Shown: positions 37,205 to 49,449, counted from the first letter of the stretch. The stretch is 64,000 nt of DNA from Microcebus murinus (GCF_040939455.1 NC_134116.1:45213400-45277399); one strand, 5' to 3'. Notes: generated by a model not told the origin, from the sequence alone. Translations and numbers: made by a program.

Positions 37205-37420
37205 CTTGTGTTTATTCATTTATTTCACTTGGAAATATTTATAAAGAGCATAGCAATGATGTAGGCATTGCCCTATGTGTTGGAGAAGAACTGTCAACAG
37301 AAGCATGTACACTCTTGGAGTGAAAGAGATCAAAACAATGTAAATGCAGTAGAGAAAGACTTATAAACTATAGTACCAAAGGAGAAGGAGGAACTTTCAT
37401 ATTTATTCTTCACCAGGCTT
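37205..37420 (-). mobile_element. L2 LINE 3'-end fragment, antisense
   Basis: TTTATTCATTTATTTCACTT, GAAATATTTATAAAGAGCAT, GTAGGCATTGCCCTATGTGT and TTGGAGAAGAACTGTCAACA follow the antisense L2 3' end (attcattcaacaaatatttattgag...ggcactgttctaggtgctgg). Confidence 0.6.
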
Positions 37421-38559
37421 TAGAAAAACATTTCCGACCAAAAAGTGACCAAGCCCAATCAGAAGGGACCTAATATGTACATGTTATCTTCACATCTGAA
37501 GATGCACAATTTTTGGATTTTGTAGTTTATAAAGCTCTCTTAAAACCGTTACTAATCATCCTGTGCTGTAGATGGAATAGATTTTTAACAAAATCGTACT
37601 AATTATTTTTCTATATGTGTATTCACTGTCAGATATCTGAAAAAAAACAGAAAAAGTGGAGAGAAATTAGAAAAATACCTATGTCCTCACTATCCAGAAT
37701 TAAAATATACTAATATTTTGTGATATTTGTCTCCAATTTTAAAAGAAAAAATAATTATTTTGAAAGAAGAGAAGGAGAACAATTTAAAAAAGATAAACAG
37801 ACTCCCTGTATACTATAGATACAGTTAATATTCCCTTTGTTTCTTTTTGTGGTCTGCCTTTTTTCCTTATTTCACATAAGCAATCCCTGTCTTGAAATTG
37901 TTATGCATTGTGGACATCTCTATTTCTGTGATTTGATTAGGCATTTTTTTAGTATTTGGTTCTAAATTTTATCATATTACATTTTCATTTTAAATCAAAA
38001 TATATACCACCCAAATTGAATACCTACACATTCTATGAAGTTCAATGAACATTTTAGCTTTGTTTTCTAGTCATGATTAAAGATGACAGAAAAATAAGCC
38101 ATAAAAGAAAAATGCATAGAAAATACTAGAGAGAAGGCTATGGATATACGCTCAAGGTTTCCTGAATTGAGATGGAATAAATTTCAGGACATTAAGTGAT
38201 TAGAACAAATTTTCAGAAATAATGAGAATCTATATCATGGGTCACATAAAATATAAATGTTATCAGTTTCTAGAAATACTTATAAAAATATGTGCTTTGA
38301 TACAAGCATGTTTGAGAATGTCCTCAAACATTCCTAAGAGTCCTTTCCTTGTCTGCTTACAAGTAGAAAATTGTTCATATATCTGTCTGAGAATGTATTT
38401 TGGAGTTAAGAACTATGGGTGTAATTGTCAAACTGATCAACTGCACTGGAGAAAATATTTATACTTTCTGAGAAAGTACTCAGGCCTTATCCTCTCTAGG
38501 ATCCTCCCTATCCTTTCCATTTTAACACCACCAATAATATTAACAGTGAAATGATTCTA
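37421..38559. other. No gene or clear repeat recognised
   Basis: AT-rich non-coding DNA. A 110-codon plus-strand frame at 38222-38554 is the longest, with many cysteines but no domain I recognise. I see no paired splice sites around it and regard it as chance. Confidence 0.4.
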
Positions 38560-38790
38560 GAAAGAGGGCATGAGAAGAAAGCAAGCCATGAGTGCCTGGT
38601 GTCCTGGAAGGCTAGTGACATAAAAGTAACAAAAAGAGGGAGTGATCAGTCCTTGTAAGTTAGATGAGGACTGAGAATGCCCTTTGAATGACTAATGTGG
38701 ACATCTTTGGTAATTATAGTAAAGCAATTTCAGAGGAATGGGGGTAAGGAAACCTATATCTCCAAAGAAATGAATGGAAAGAAGTTTAAG
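38560..38790 (-). mobile_element. Possible old LINE (L2-like) fragment, antisense
   Basis: GTGTCCTGGAAGGCTAGTGA, GATGAGGACTGAGAATGCCC and AGCAATTTCAGAGGAATGGG resemble antisense segments of widespread mammalian LINE relics. Low certainty. Confidence 0.3.
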
Positions 38791-40309
38791 ACATCAAGTA
38801 TTGGCAATTCTTTAAAGTGGAATTTTTCTATAAATTTGAGTTTTTAAATTTACTTTTAGAATTTTTATACCAAAAGTTTTAAGAATGTTTTAGTATTCTT
38901 TGTGAAAGGAATCCTTAGTTTATTAAAATGGGTAGGAATAACATTTTCAGTGGGAGTTTTTTAACAAATGGAATTGTTATTTAATGAAACCTATAACATA
39001 AAAATACAAGGCCTTTATAAATAATTGCAAAAATTTTGTAAAAATGCCTTTGATTTTTAGCAAACAATCTTGATTTTGTAAGAAGGTAGGAGGAGTAATG
39101 GAATAATAGTGCACATAGCTGCTGCATTGCAGTTGGGTGGGAAATGTAAAGTACTCCCTTTTCAGCAAAGAAAACAGCCATGTCTTATTTATGATTATGT
39201 GATCTTTCATAAAACTTTTGTTGTACTTGCTACTGTTGATTTTTTCTTTCTATTGAGATCATGGTTATGAAGTACTTTCTTAGGAATTTGTGTCAAAAAT
39301 GAAAGAGCTAACAATACCTGATTATGTGGCAGGTTTGAGTACGTATTTCTATAGGTAGAAATGACAATTTTCCCAAGAACTACAATGGGCGTGTTGGGGA
39401 GGAAAAAAACATCAAATGGGTTTTAAAGTATAAAACAAATGTATTTACAGTGATTTACATTTAATCTATTGTTATTGAGCTCTAGACCTCTCAAGTTTGA
39501 TTTATATATGTACCCTGCAATATTAAATCTGATTTAGCAAATCCATCTTAACAATAATTTGTTATATAGTCATTCATGTTAAATTTGGCCACCAGTAAAA
39601 TTCTTTGGTGAGAGATATCTTTAGTCTTTAAAATGAATCCTTTTGTTTTAGGCTGCAACTTTCCTCAAATTAGAAACTTGTTCAGAAGGATTCACAGTGA
39701 TTACATTCTTTTTCCTTAAGAATTTTTTTCTTAAATATTTGGCTATTTATAATATTTGATCTCAAAATATTATTTATAGTGTCTTTCTTTCTTTTTGTTT
39801 TTGCTCTAATTCATAGATTTATAATCCCCAGGGGAAATTTACATCATAACATGCAATTTTTGAAAGTGAAGAAATAACAGTGGATTCAAATTTGCCTGTG
39901 ATGACATTTACTGTTCTGTAAACAGAGGATTCTCCAGGATTAACACACGAGAGGCTTAGGGGTGAAGTCTTACTGGAATGGAAGGACTTACCAGGGTGTC
40001 ATGGTCATATTTTATATGTATTCATTTTGCTTATGTTGCATATTTTCTTGGGGAACTTGGGAGCGAAAGGATTATTGATTAAGCTCACCCTTGGCACTGC
40101 CGCTGTTTATAAAGCACCTATCCACTGGGTAGTCATCCCTTATATTAAGTCCAGTTCTTTCACTTCTCATCACTGGTTCTACTGCTGAATTTAATGCACT
40201 AATAACTTCTATCTATTCTCAAATCAATCTTCACATGCTCCATGTTTGAACAATCATCAAACTACTCATGGCTCTTGAGAATTAATGTCTTTTAGCATTC
40301 TCATATGTG
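38791..40309. other. No gene or clear repeat recognised
   Basis: AT-rich sequence. Two overlapping minus-strand frames at 38977-39210 (77 and 66 codons) show no protein family. Nothing else stands out. Confidence 0.4.
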
Positions 40310-40630
40310 GTTCCTTAAGTCTTGAATGCCTGCTAACTATCATTTCCCCATCAATCTATTTCTTGATACTCTCCCCCTGTATCAAACCCTGGAGTGTAGT
40401 CATTCTTTTCTCTGTCCCTTAACAATCTGCACACGTTTTCATGTGGCATTTTCACATATGATAGTGGTTATTTATTTTCGTATATGTTTTCACTGCTAGA
40501 GTGAGAGTATTACAGTTATTAAATGCCATATCTTGATGAGCCAGTAAAATTCTGACACATAGCATGCACTCAGTAAGTGTCTGATTATAAACTAACAAAC
40601 TTAATAGTGTGAGTGAATAAATAAGCAAAT
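40310..40630 (+). mobile_element. L2 LINE 3' end
   Basis: CTTGAATGCCTGCTAACTAT, TTGATACTCTCCCCCTGTAT, CACTGCTAGAGTGAGAGTAT, CTGACACATAGCATGCACTC and AGTAAGTGTCTG, then a GAGTGAATAAATAAG end, follow the L2 3' region. Heavily mutated. Confidence 0.65.
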
Positions 40631-41034
40631 AGTTGAATCCACTTAGGGAGATATGGTAGAGTAGAAATAGCCCAAAACTTGTAGAGTTATTACTGGGAGT
40701 GTTTTACAGGGCAAATCCTTACACAAATGGCACTGAATACATCTGAACCTCTGTCTTTCCTATCTGTGAAAGGATTATATTTTCTACCTGTCCGCAGAGT
40801 TTTTTTTTATAGATAAAACATAAATTCTTGTATGTGAAGCTACAAAGCATTATATAGATAGAGGATTTTTTTCAGGTTTGGAGGTGTTATGATACATCCA
40901 TTAAAAAGTATAACCCAATATGTGGTGGGTTCAATTAAAAAAGGGAGAACAAATGCTATGGAGGAAGATATCAGACTGAAGGAGGAATGAGTCCAAAATT
41001 TACTATCCTGTCATGGGGGTCACACAAAGAACTT

Positions 41035-41208
41035 TAACCTGAATCCTGGGATTCTAAACTCTTGCTACACATTAGAATTCCCTGGGTATTTAAACGTATA
41101 TATGTCTGAGCTCTAATTTAACTGGTATGAGGTGGGGCTCCATCACCGACATTTTTAAAAAGCTCCCCAGGTGATTTTAATATAGAGCCAGGGTGAGATG
41201 CACTGCTG
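41035..41208. mobile_element. MER5-like non-autonomous hAT DNA transposon
   Basis: GGGATTCTAAACTCTTGCTA, CACATTAGAATTCCCTGGGT, GGTATGAGGTGGGGCTCCAT and AAAAAGCTCCCCAGGTGATT, followed by GCCAGGGTGAGATGCACTG, follow the MER5A order (ttctcaaacttgagcgtgcatcagaatcacctgga...cccaggtgatgctgatgctg...agaaccactg). Terminal repeats are worn. It carries no transposase. Confidence 0.7.
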
Positions 41209-41377
41209 GGCCACAGAAATACAGGAAATGTTTCTCAGGAGAAAAACTGCATAATACATGAGATCTTTTAAAAAGATTAATCAGCATGAATAGATATGAG
41301 GAGAGGCTAGAGACAGGAATTGAATGATTAAAGTGTCTACGGACATCACAGATGAAAATAACTGTTTTAAAGTCTAC

Positions 41378-41401
41378 TTTTTTTTTTTTTTTTTTTTTTT
41401 T
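41378..41401. repeat. (T)24 homopolymer
   Basis: Twenty-four uninterrupted T. It is not attached to a recognisable retroelement on either side. Confidence 0.95.
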
Positions 41402-42579
41402 AGAAAGCCAAGAAAGCAGCTGTGGAGAGAAAGGCCTTCATAATAAACAATGAATTTGTTCAGAGAAACTTAGGAACATTCAAATCATTAATATTGGCAA
41501 AGCAGCATTTGACAAAGTACACATAAAAGTTACTTAGGTTGCAAGCAGAGGTTAAAATGGCAATCACCATTTGTTAAATTACTCATGAAGACTTCCCAGA
41601 GGCAGAAAGTTTTGAATAGGGTTGAAATTAAATTGTTGATAGAGAGCACAGGCATAATAGAATTTTTCCATGCTGAAAGTTTTATAACATAGGCATTGGG
41701 TTTAAGAGCCTTGCCTTCCTAGTTGTCATATAGTTATTTATCTTAAACAAACCAAAATAAATGAGATAAATTAATTGATATCTTCAAATATAATGCCAGT
41801 ACTTCAAAGTATATTCAAATATATAAAATGGTGGTCTTGGAATGAAAATATAGTGAACTCAATATATTAAAACTCTAAAACTCATTTACTTTTAAAAATT
41901 TCCTTGACAGCAATTTCCTAACAGATTTTTCTTTGAAATGGTGAACATAACATTTTATTAATAAACAGAAAACTTGACATACTAGTTTGAAAAAATGGTA
42001 CCTTCCCTCCTAATGTCATAAACATATATGCATATGTTGTAGTTTTGTGGAAGAGGAATGGGTTTATATCAATGATGAATCTTTTCTGGAGGTGCCATGG
42101 TATACTTTTATTAAAATTGAAACCTTAAAAACTATGCAAAGTTATGCTTAATAAATGGCCAAACAGCAAAACTTATAAACATTTTTTGCCTTGAATCTAA
42201 TAAGAGATTTAGGAAAGAAAGATGCAGGGAAACAGGAAGTGATGAATGTCATTTTCACAACAGAACTCTTGTGAGGAATATGGAAAACAGTCATTTTAAT
42301 ATTTTTGCAGAGAAATACAAGCCATAATTTAATATCTTATGTTCTATAATTCACATGTATGTGAATTATAATAATTCCAAGTGAATTATTTTAGTTCACC
42401 TGTTTTAAAAATGCTTTCTGTTTAATACCAGAAAAAGGGAACTAATATTTTAAGACACTAAACTTTTAGTTTTTCAGTTTTATCTATTTCAAGTGTATCA
42501 TTTATAAGAGCAGTTCATGGGTAGATAAAGATATGGGAAATGGTCCCAGAAAACTGGGTAGCAGCACACCTTTGTGTAA
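41402..42579. other. No gene or clear repeat recognised
   Basis: AT-rich DNA. It includes an 11-bp-arm inverted repeat ATAATTCACAT / ATGTGAATTAT at 42346-42369 with a 2-bp spacer. Confidence 0.4.
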
Positions 42580-42720
42580 AAAAAATTATGCCTCAGTCTC
42601 CTCATCCATTAGTGGAAATAATAATATCTTGTCATGGGTTAATACATGTATAATATATGTCAGACACTTAAATAATACCTCACACAAATAGTAGTAGCAC
42701 CACATAAGTTTTAACTACTA
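42580..42720 (+). mobile_element. MIR SINE fragment
   Basis: TTATGCCTCAGTCTCCTCAT, CCATTAGTGGAAATAATAAT, CATGGGTTAATACATGTATA and CACACAAATAGTAGTAGC follow the MIR 3' half. Confidence 0.6.
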
Positions 42721-43011
42721 AAATTATAAATGTAATAAGTAAATATTGATTTTAAAAAGCAAAGGAAAAGTAAAATAGCTAAATCTTTTATTTCTTTAGT
42801 TTTACTAAAAACATTTGGACAGTTTGTTCATTTGAAGGACATTTTCTATCTTTTTGGTAAAGACTCAATATTAATGCATGTATCTCTGAGTGTAGACCCT
42901 TGTTAGCTCAAATGGTGTTCCTTTATTAGGCTCGTAGTAAACAGCCATGTCTCTCAGTGGGCACTCTAAATATGGAGTAGTTTGTCACAATTATTTGGTA
43001 ATCTCTTTCAG

Positions 43012-43113
43012 TGTAACTCACACAGCAAAAGTGACACTATTCCTGTCACTCCTCAGAAATGTCCCAGCTCTGCGGGTTTCCACATGCAGGAGAATGAAGA
43101 AAGCCATTACGAG
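43012..43113 (+). CDS. Candidate isolated 102-nt coding exon, gene unknown
   Basis: A pyrimidine-rich acceptor (GGTAATCTCTTTCAG, ending 43011) precedes 102 nt that stay open in one frame. A donor GAG|GTATGC follows at 43114. The exon is 34 codons exactly, so skipping or including it keeps frame. The peptide begins [20 protein letters not shown] and ends ENEESHYE: hydrophilic, of mixed composition, and unlike the F/I/L-rich chance translations around it. No repeat family overlaps it. I do not recognise the parent protein. It could be an exon of a gene whose introns fill this window, a dead exon, or chance. Confidence 0.35.
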
Positions 43114-43394
43114 GTATGCCATATCTCTGTAGAGACCATGTTAGTACTGAGCAATTTTCATTTTCCTAATGATTTTAAATACTCTATGATAACTAGCATA
43201 AATATTTTCTTTGCTGATGTCCTCTATGGTCACATTTTTAGACTAGTGCTTTTAATTATAACTTTAAGTAAATAATTTTAGAACAGAAATCTAACTATTT
43301 TTTCCCTCTTGGATAATGGTCCAACTATTAAATATAATGTTTATAAAATTGGATGAAAAGTATTGATTTTTACCTATTTTTACACTTACAAAAT

Positions 43395-43550
43395 AGGTGC
43401 GATGTGCACCACCTGAGAGTAGGACATGCTTGATGTTTTGGTAAGGTGGGGGGGAGGGGGCGTGGGAGGAATGGCAAAGGCAATATATGTAACCCTAACA
43501 ATATTTGTACCCTCATAATATGAAAAAATAAAAAATTTAAAAAAAAAGAA
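43395..43550 (+). mobile_element. Short LINE-1 3' end, strepsirrhine type
   Basis: GGTGCGATGTGCACCACCTG, GGTGGGGGGGAGGGGGCGTG, GGCAATATATGTAACCCTAA and TACCCTCATAATATGAAAAA, then an A-rich tail, resemble the other three young LINE-1 3' ends but are more diverged. No clear target-site duplication. Confidence 0.75.
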
Positions 43551-43559
43551 AGTAACAAG

Positions 43560-43620
43560 CAATTGGACTAATAATGTAAATCAACATCAGAACTCTGGAT
43601 TTACATTATTAGTCCAATTG
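43560..43620. repeat. Perfect inverted repeat, 22-bp arms, 17-bp loop
   Basis: The left arm 43560-43581 (starts CAATTGGACTAATAATG) is the exact reverse complement of 43599-43620. It lies about 10 bp past a LINE-1 poly(A) tail. Confidence 0.97.
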
Positions 43621-44611
43621 TCAAAGAACAGTGAAAGTAAATCTAGTATGCTATATTTATAAACAAAGAAAAGTAGACAAATTTTTAGAAACTTTTTATG
43701 GCACAAATTCTTACTTAACCCCGTCATGCTCCAGGCCTATTGCAATCTGCATGGTCTTGAACCAGGTCACCTATAAGGCCCCCGTCTCTGGTGATCTATG
43801 AAACCAAATAATGATGATGAAATTGAGAATTTATATTTTGTAGCCTGTACTCTGTGCTAGGGACTATTTCAATCACTTTATTTGTATATTCTCCTATCAT
43901 TTACATTTTTCCCTTGGTCATTTTAAATTGATTTTGATTATAAAACATCTAATTTCTTAAGTATCCATTTTTTTTAATTCAGAGAGTTTTTTTATAAAAT
44001 AAAACTTGAATAGAAGAGAGAAGTGATGTCAACTTTAGAGTTCTTTAAAGCATTCTAAGAAATAGGATTTCTGTATAAAAGCTTAATACCTGTAGACTAA
44101 TAACAAAGTGAGTAGGTTTAGTAATTGACTTCTTAAAATGTATTAATCTATAGTTAACCATTCTTGAGAATTAACAATGAAAGATGATTATAATATACAA
44201 AGTTGGCATCTCTAATATATTATTTTTTCTTTATATTTAATAATGTACCAAACCTGGTAAATGTATGTGTTTTCCTAATTTGATTAAGAAATGATTTTTT
44301 GTGTGTAATTTATATTTCTCCCCTTTAATCACCTTATTAAAGCAAAAAGAAGATGTTTTTTCTAACATAGAAAAATATTTAACTGTATAAAACTACACTG
44401 TTGTTCAAATAGCAGTCATATTCTGCATTAATTAATGTTAATAAATCTGGATGAAGTTATTAAATTTGTATTATGACATTAGATACAAAATAAAACCAAA
44501 ATTGATGTGACTAGCAAGCTTTTAACCATTATTAAGTTATTCTTAACCTATCACTCTTAAACTTAGATATAACAATTATTGCTTAATTGTAGAGAAATGT
44601 TAACATCAGCT
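43621..44611. other. No gene or clear repeat recognised
   Basis: AT-rich DNA with a short GC-richer patch at 43720-43795 that shows no frame or motif I recognise. Confidence 0.4.
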
Positions 44612-45000
44612 ATTGAGAAATTTTTGTGCCAGGCACTATTTTAAGCATTTCATATGTATTATAATAATTCTTCTAGTCTAAGATATCACTGAGTATATAA
44701 TATGCTATAATTTTATGTACCACTAGGGAAAAACATGCTATCAATTGAACTCTGATAAATGTGTATTAAAATTTTTTTTAATATGCACTGAGTTTTAAAA
44801 TATGGTAAATAAAATAGACTTTTTCATGTTAGAATTATTGAAATATGGCTTATTTAATACTGACAACAACACCGTTAGATAGGTATGATTATTATTCTCA
44901 TTCTACAGATAGGGGGAGACAGAGACACAGAGACATTATGTAATTTGCTCAAATTCACATAGACAGTAATTAGTGGGGTTGAATATAGCCACACCCACAT
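44612..45000 (-). mobile_element. MIR/L2-family relic, antisense, with AT-rich interruption
   Basis: GTGCCAGGCACTATTTTAAG and CATTTCATATGTATTATAAT (44625-44665) pair with ACAACAACACCGTTAGATAG and TTCTACAGATAGGGGGAGAC, then AATTTGCTCAAATTCACATA (44865-44960). The order matches antisense MIR3/L2-type relics, with about 170 bp of AT-rich sequence between the halves. Confidence 0.55.
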
Positions 45001-45099
45001 GGCTTCAGAAACTGCAAAGATAACTACTCTGTGATATTGACTAAGTTAAAACAAACAAACAAAAAATCTCACAGGCTATTTGACTGGCAGGGACCACAG

Positions 45100-45240
45100 A
45101 GATTATATATTCATATTACTGAAGCATATATATATTACATATAATGTAAAGATAATAGAGATGGCATAGCTTGCCCTCTGTCACAGAGCAAGCCAGTGAT
45201 ATCACTAAAATTCACTCCTAGGATTTCTGATCCTGAGTAA
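45100..45240 (-). mobile_element. MIR-like fragment, antisense
   Basis: GGCATAGCTTGCCCTCTGTC followed by ACAGAGCAAGCCAGTGATAT resembles antisense MIR (taacttgcccaaggtcacacagctagtaagtggc). Diverged. Confidence 0.4.
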
Positions 45241-45249
45241 TCTGTGACT

Positions 45250-47990
45250 CAACCTTAAAACATTAAAAGCATTAACATTTCCCAAACCAGTGTTAAAGAA
45301 AATGATTCATACTTGCAATTTTTTCTCAAATTAGGTTTCAAATAAGGTATTAAATTTAAACTTCCATCTTTAAATTTTCTCTTCCCAGTATACCTCTGTG
45401 ATTGGATACACAGAGTACCATAATGATTAAAATAGAAGCACAAAATTTAAAAAGTGCACATTGTTTTCATGCCATAAATGCATATCACCTTTACTAAGCA
45501 TCTTTGATCCATAAATTTTATTGTCATTTCCCTTCTATTACATTTCATTCCTTTTTCACATGGAAAAGTATAGAATGCAAACTGAGTTTTCAGTGTCTAT
45601 ATTCTGCAGTCTGTAGTAAAACATCTCATAGTTATTGGAATTCACACAAGACTGCATCTCAGTATGAGTAGCTGTTCCCTGTCACTGTTTCTGATGCTTG
45701 AGCTAAAGAATTTTTACAAAATGGTCTAGTGTTCAGTGTATGAATTTTTGAGATAAGACTTTTCCCTTGTAGGGATGAAAACCGAAAATCAATGTCAGAT
45801 GGAAATCTTAACTCTAAGAGTTAGGGAGATTGGTGGAAGGGTTTCAAAATAAGTGTGAATTCTAGCTGCCAGACTTTGGAAATGTGGCAGTTATCACGAG
45901 TGTGAAATTCATGGGTGCAGATGGTTGATTAAGATATCCCAGGATGGGCTCCTGCTACAAATCTCCACAGCAAAATTGAGAAAATCATTTTGATAAGGAA
46001 AATATTTTTGACCTTTTATGTAAATTCATAAGACAGACTTTGCTGGATTCATAAAATTCATAGAAGTAAATTATCGGTTTCATGAAATTGCCAATTGTGT
46101 CACATGATGGAAATATTTAATAGAGTAAAAATGTCAAATAGTGAGTAAGAGGCGTGTGTTAGAAGGGAACTAAAATATGGTAAACTGTTACTATTACTAT
46201 ATGTCTTGTATTTCACATTCATCACCTCATTTAATATAATATAGTCTTCAGGGTAAGTATAATTTCCCTCCCCATTAGCATGAAGTTATCTGTGCACTTT
46301 GAGCCTAGATCACCAATCAAGGACATGCTGAAAGCTATAGTACAGTGAAGCTCAGTTTGTTACAAAGCCTAGAACTCTAGAACTAGTGTTTAAATAATAT
46401 TAAATAGTGTAGGAGCAAAATGACATTACCTGTTCCTTTCATAGAAAAAAGGAAAAACATAAAACCAAGCCAAAACCTTTTCACTTTTGTCTTAGTTGGT
46501 CTTACCATGCATTGTCTTTTCTAAAAATATGCATATTCTAAACAAGATTTAGTATGTGGGTATTATAGTATACACTTGTATTTTCCTGTTTCTGCTCTAT
46601 AATAAATATTATAGTTCATATCGTATTTTCTTCTTTGTGGTATATTTTATAGTTGTATTGCCCAAGTACATTGGCATAATTATGTACAAGTACATAAATA
46701 AATGTGCTCAGTCCTTAGAATAGATATTAAAGTGGATATAAGCTTTTAACTTAAAATAATTAGTAGGTAAATCATTCACTGGAGTTTTTAAATGTGTTAT
46801 AGTAATGTTATTTAGGTGTAATAAAGTTATTTAAATTTAATAGATTTTTACTATTCACAATCCAGTTTAGTTTTATTTTCTTTCAACGTAAGACAGCCTT
46901 TTATAAAACCCCAAATGTAGTAAAATATATGCTCAAATATACATATACACACATAATATACATACATACATATATATTTTGGAAATAATTCCTAATATAT
47001 CAAAATATTTAAATTCTCAGTAACATATGGCATTGGCCTCTAAAATCAGTAAATGAAGAAAAATGATAAGTAATATATTAAATCTCAGTCAATGGGAAAC
47101 ATTGCATATACAAACAATGAGTGGAGAAAGTATGTTGGAGGTCAGTATGGCTCATGCACTAGATTAGGACAAATTCCCCTTTCCACCCTCTTATCATGAA
47201 AGGTCCAAATACGTACCTCAGCAAAATAACAAATAATATACATCATGAATTGGAGAGTTTTTAGAGTTAAATTCTAACATGTACAACTTGGAAAAGTCAA
47301 AGATTTTATGTCATTTTATGTAAGATTGGCCTTGCGAAAAATTCCTAATGAATCACAGGACAAATTTTGGCTACCCATTCTAAGCAGTATTTAGAAATCT
47401 TTCCCTTTGATATGAATCAGTTATGTGTAACTTGTATAGAAGTAAATTTTCACTAAATGCGTTAAAAATATTTGTCAAGCCACTATTAGCTTCTAAGTAA
47501 GCAAACATGAATTTGAAACAAATTACCAAGAATTCAAAGAATTCACAGTACAGTAGTTTGTAGACAATGCATACACTCATGTCTAATGTCTATGTATAAC
47601 ACAATTTGCTAGAAACATATTGGTTTGTCTCACCTTGTTGAATTTATGTTTGAAAAATTTTAAGAAATGTTAATTTTAGAGGTATGTAGGCAAATAGTAA
47701 AATAGGCATATTTGATCCAACCTGCACTACCTGTCTCTGCTTTCTGATGTGAATTGATGTAATTTTTAAAATGGGACAATAAATATGTCCCTTAAAACAG
47801 GTAAATGTAGATAAAGTGCTTGGCATTCCTTCCTGTTTCTTGCCTACAAACATGATGTTGAGACTGTTCTTTGGAGGGGAAACAAATTATCCATCTTCTC
47901 CTTTTTGACCTTTTCCATAATTTGATGAACCCAGTCTATGAGTCATAAATTATCAATTCCTTCCTTCCTTCTTTTCTTCCTTCTGTCCTC
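45250..47990. other. No gene recognised; minor MIR/L2-like patch
   Basis: AT-rich DNA. A weak MIR/L2-like antisense patch lies at about 46200-46290 (TTCACATTCATCACCTCATT). AT/AC microsatellite-like sequence is at about 46930-46980 and a TTCC/TTCT patch at 47958-47995. Confidence 0.4.
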
Positions 47991-47995
47991 TCTTC

Positions 47996-48350
47996 GTTCA
48001 ACAAATTTTATCCAGCAAGTAGACAAAAGATCTATAAGTGCTGAATACATCATTCTGAGCAAACAGACATGGTTTGTTGTGTCTTAGATATTACACTCTA
48101 ACTTATATCAATATGTTACCCTAAAATGTAAGTAGTGCTAAAATAAGAGATGCTCCAGATGCAAGAACACATAACAAGAGTAATGTAACCTAGTATACGA
48201 AAAATATAATGTTACCATCAGACTTGGAGGATTCTACTAGATGACTGTTCAGGAATGATATGGTGTGTGGTGGTAAAGGAATGAGAATTGTTCTTAAGTA
48301 GACAGCGTATATGAAAGCAAGGTGTCAAGAGAAGGCTTCAGAGTTTTGAG
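47996..48350 (-). mobile_element. L2-like relic, antisense
   Basis: TTCAACAAATTTTATCCAGC, AAACAGACATGGTTTGTTGT, CTAAAATAAGAGATGCTCCA and CAAGAGAAGGCTTCAGAG match the general order of antisense L2. Very diverged. Confidence 0.35.
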
Positions 48351-48907
48351 GAAAGTTCCACTTGTTCTTTATCTTCTCAATTCCATCCTCTTTCCCGGCT
48401 CCAATTATAAGGTATGGTTTGAAATGCAAAACTATAGTGGCTACAAACTTCACATTCTTAATGTGATATCTACACATATTTTTAGTTGCTAAGAACAATG
48501 ACTATATAATATTTCTCAATGTGTGTTCAATATAATTGGCTTCAAAACTTCTAAACCCTTAATTATAAATGCAGATATGCATATTTATGGGTGCATTTCT
48601 ACAAATAGATTTTTAATTTAAAAATTATTATATAAAATAATTTTGTATATAACATAAATAGTATATGATTACATCTATAAACATTCATATATGACTTTAT
48701 ATATAGTTAATAACCCCCCTTATTAAAGAGAGTTTACATTAGTGTTATTTTCCAGAGGATAAATAAATGCACCTGAACAGTGTACAGATTGGCCTTATGA
48801 ATTATTTCACTGGAAATTCATGGAGAAGATTTTAGTTGGATATTCCCTGTATTTCAGCAAATAAAAACCAGTTATCAAATTTTTCACCAGTTTAATATTT
48901 CATTCAA

Positions 48908-48937
48908 TTACTTAACACTGTATAAAGTGTTAAGTAA
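48908..48937. repeat. Perfect hairpin, 12-bp arms
   Basis: TTACTTAACACT and AGTGTTAAGTAA are separated by GTATAA. It lies just past an AATAAA-type signal of the unidentified transcript-like block at 48945-49442. Confidence 0.9.
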
Positions 48938-48944
48938 CATACTT

Positions 48945-49442
48945 TTACTTTTTATTCAACATGTGCTGCCAGTTCTTTCTTCTCCACAGAACAAGTGAGC
49001 TTGGTGTTATTCACAGGAAGAGCCACATTTGACAGATTTGCTGATGGTGTCAGTGATGGTCGCAGCCTTGATGGACAGCACCGAACCTTGCTGTGGCCCA
49101 GCTCCTGCTAATTAGTTGTTTGAAGCCACTCTGTGTGCCACAGGCATAGGCTTCTCCTCCAAAGACATCTTTACCAATCAGAATGACAGCTGTGATGCAG
49201 CTGTTTGTGGAAAGAATGGAGTGCATGGGGGCGGGCAGACAGTCTTTCAAATAAGCAACAACCACAGTATCTTTGACTAAAGGATCCTGAAGATAAAACA
49301 GCCAAAATGTAGAATACAAAAAGGTATAAATCAATATCAGTTGGATGAGCATGGAAATCACACATGAAATGACATAAATAATGCCACACTTGTGAGAATG
49401 AGAGGAAAATGCAACTGCCTCAAAAGCACTTTTTAAATTCAT
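48945..49442 (-). pseudogene. Possible transcript-derived block with 130-codon frame, unidentified
   Basis: The minus strand has an open frame from 49442 to 49050. Its carboxyl half (for example DPLVKDTVVVAYLKDCLPAP and then AVILIGKDVFGGEAYACGTQ) is less AT-biased than chance frames nearby. Below the stop the text continues without repeats to TTGAATAAAAAG (about 48960), which contains AATAAA. This resembles the 3' end of a processed pseudogene or a terminal exon. I cannot name a source gene, see no long poly(A) tract, and found no target-site duplication. It may be chance. Confidence 0.25.
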
Positions 49443-49449
49443 TGGAGTA

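Noticed and set aside
38981..39210. Two overlapping minus-strand frames with protein-like N-termini
   Set aside because: No family match, no splice or poly(A) context; both frames overlap on the same DNA, which argues for chance.
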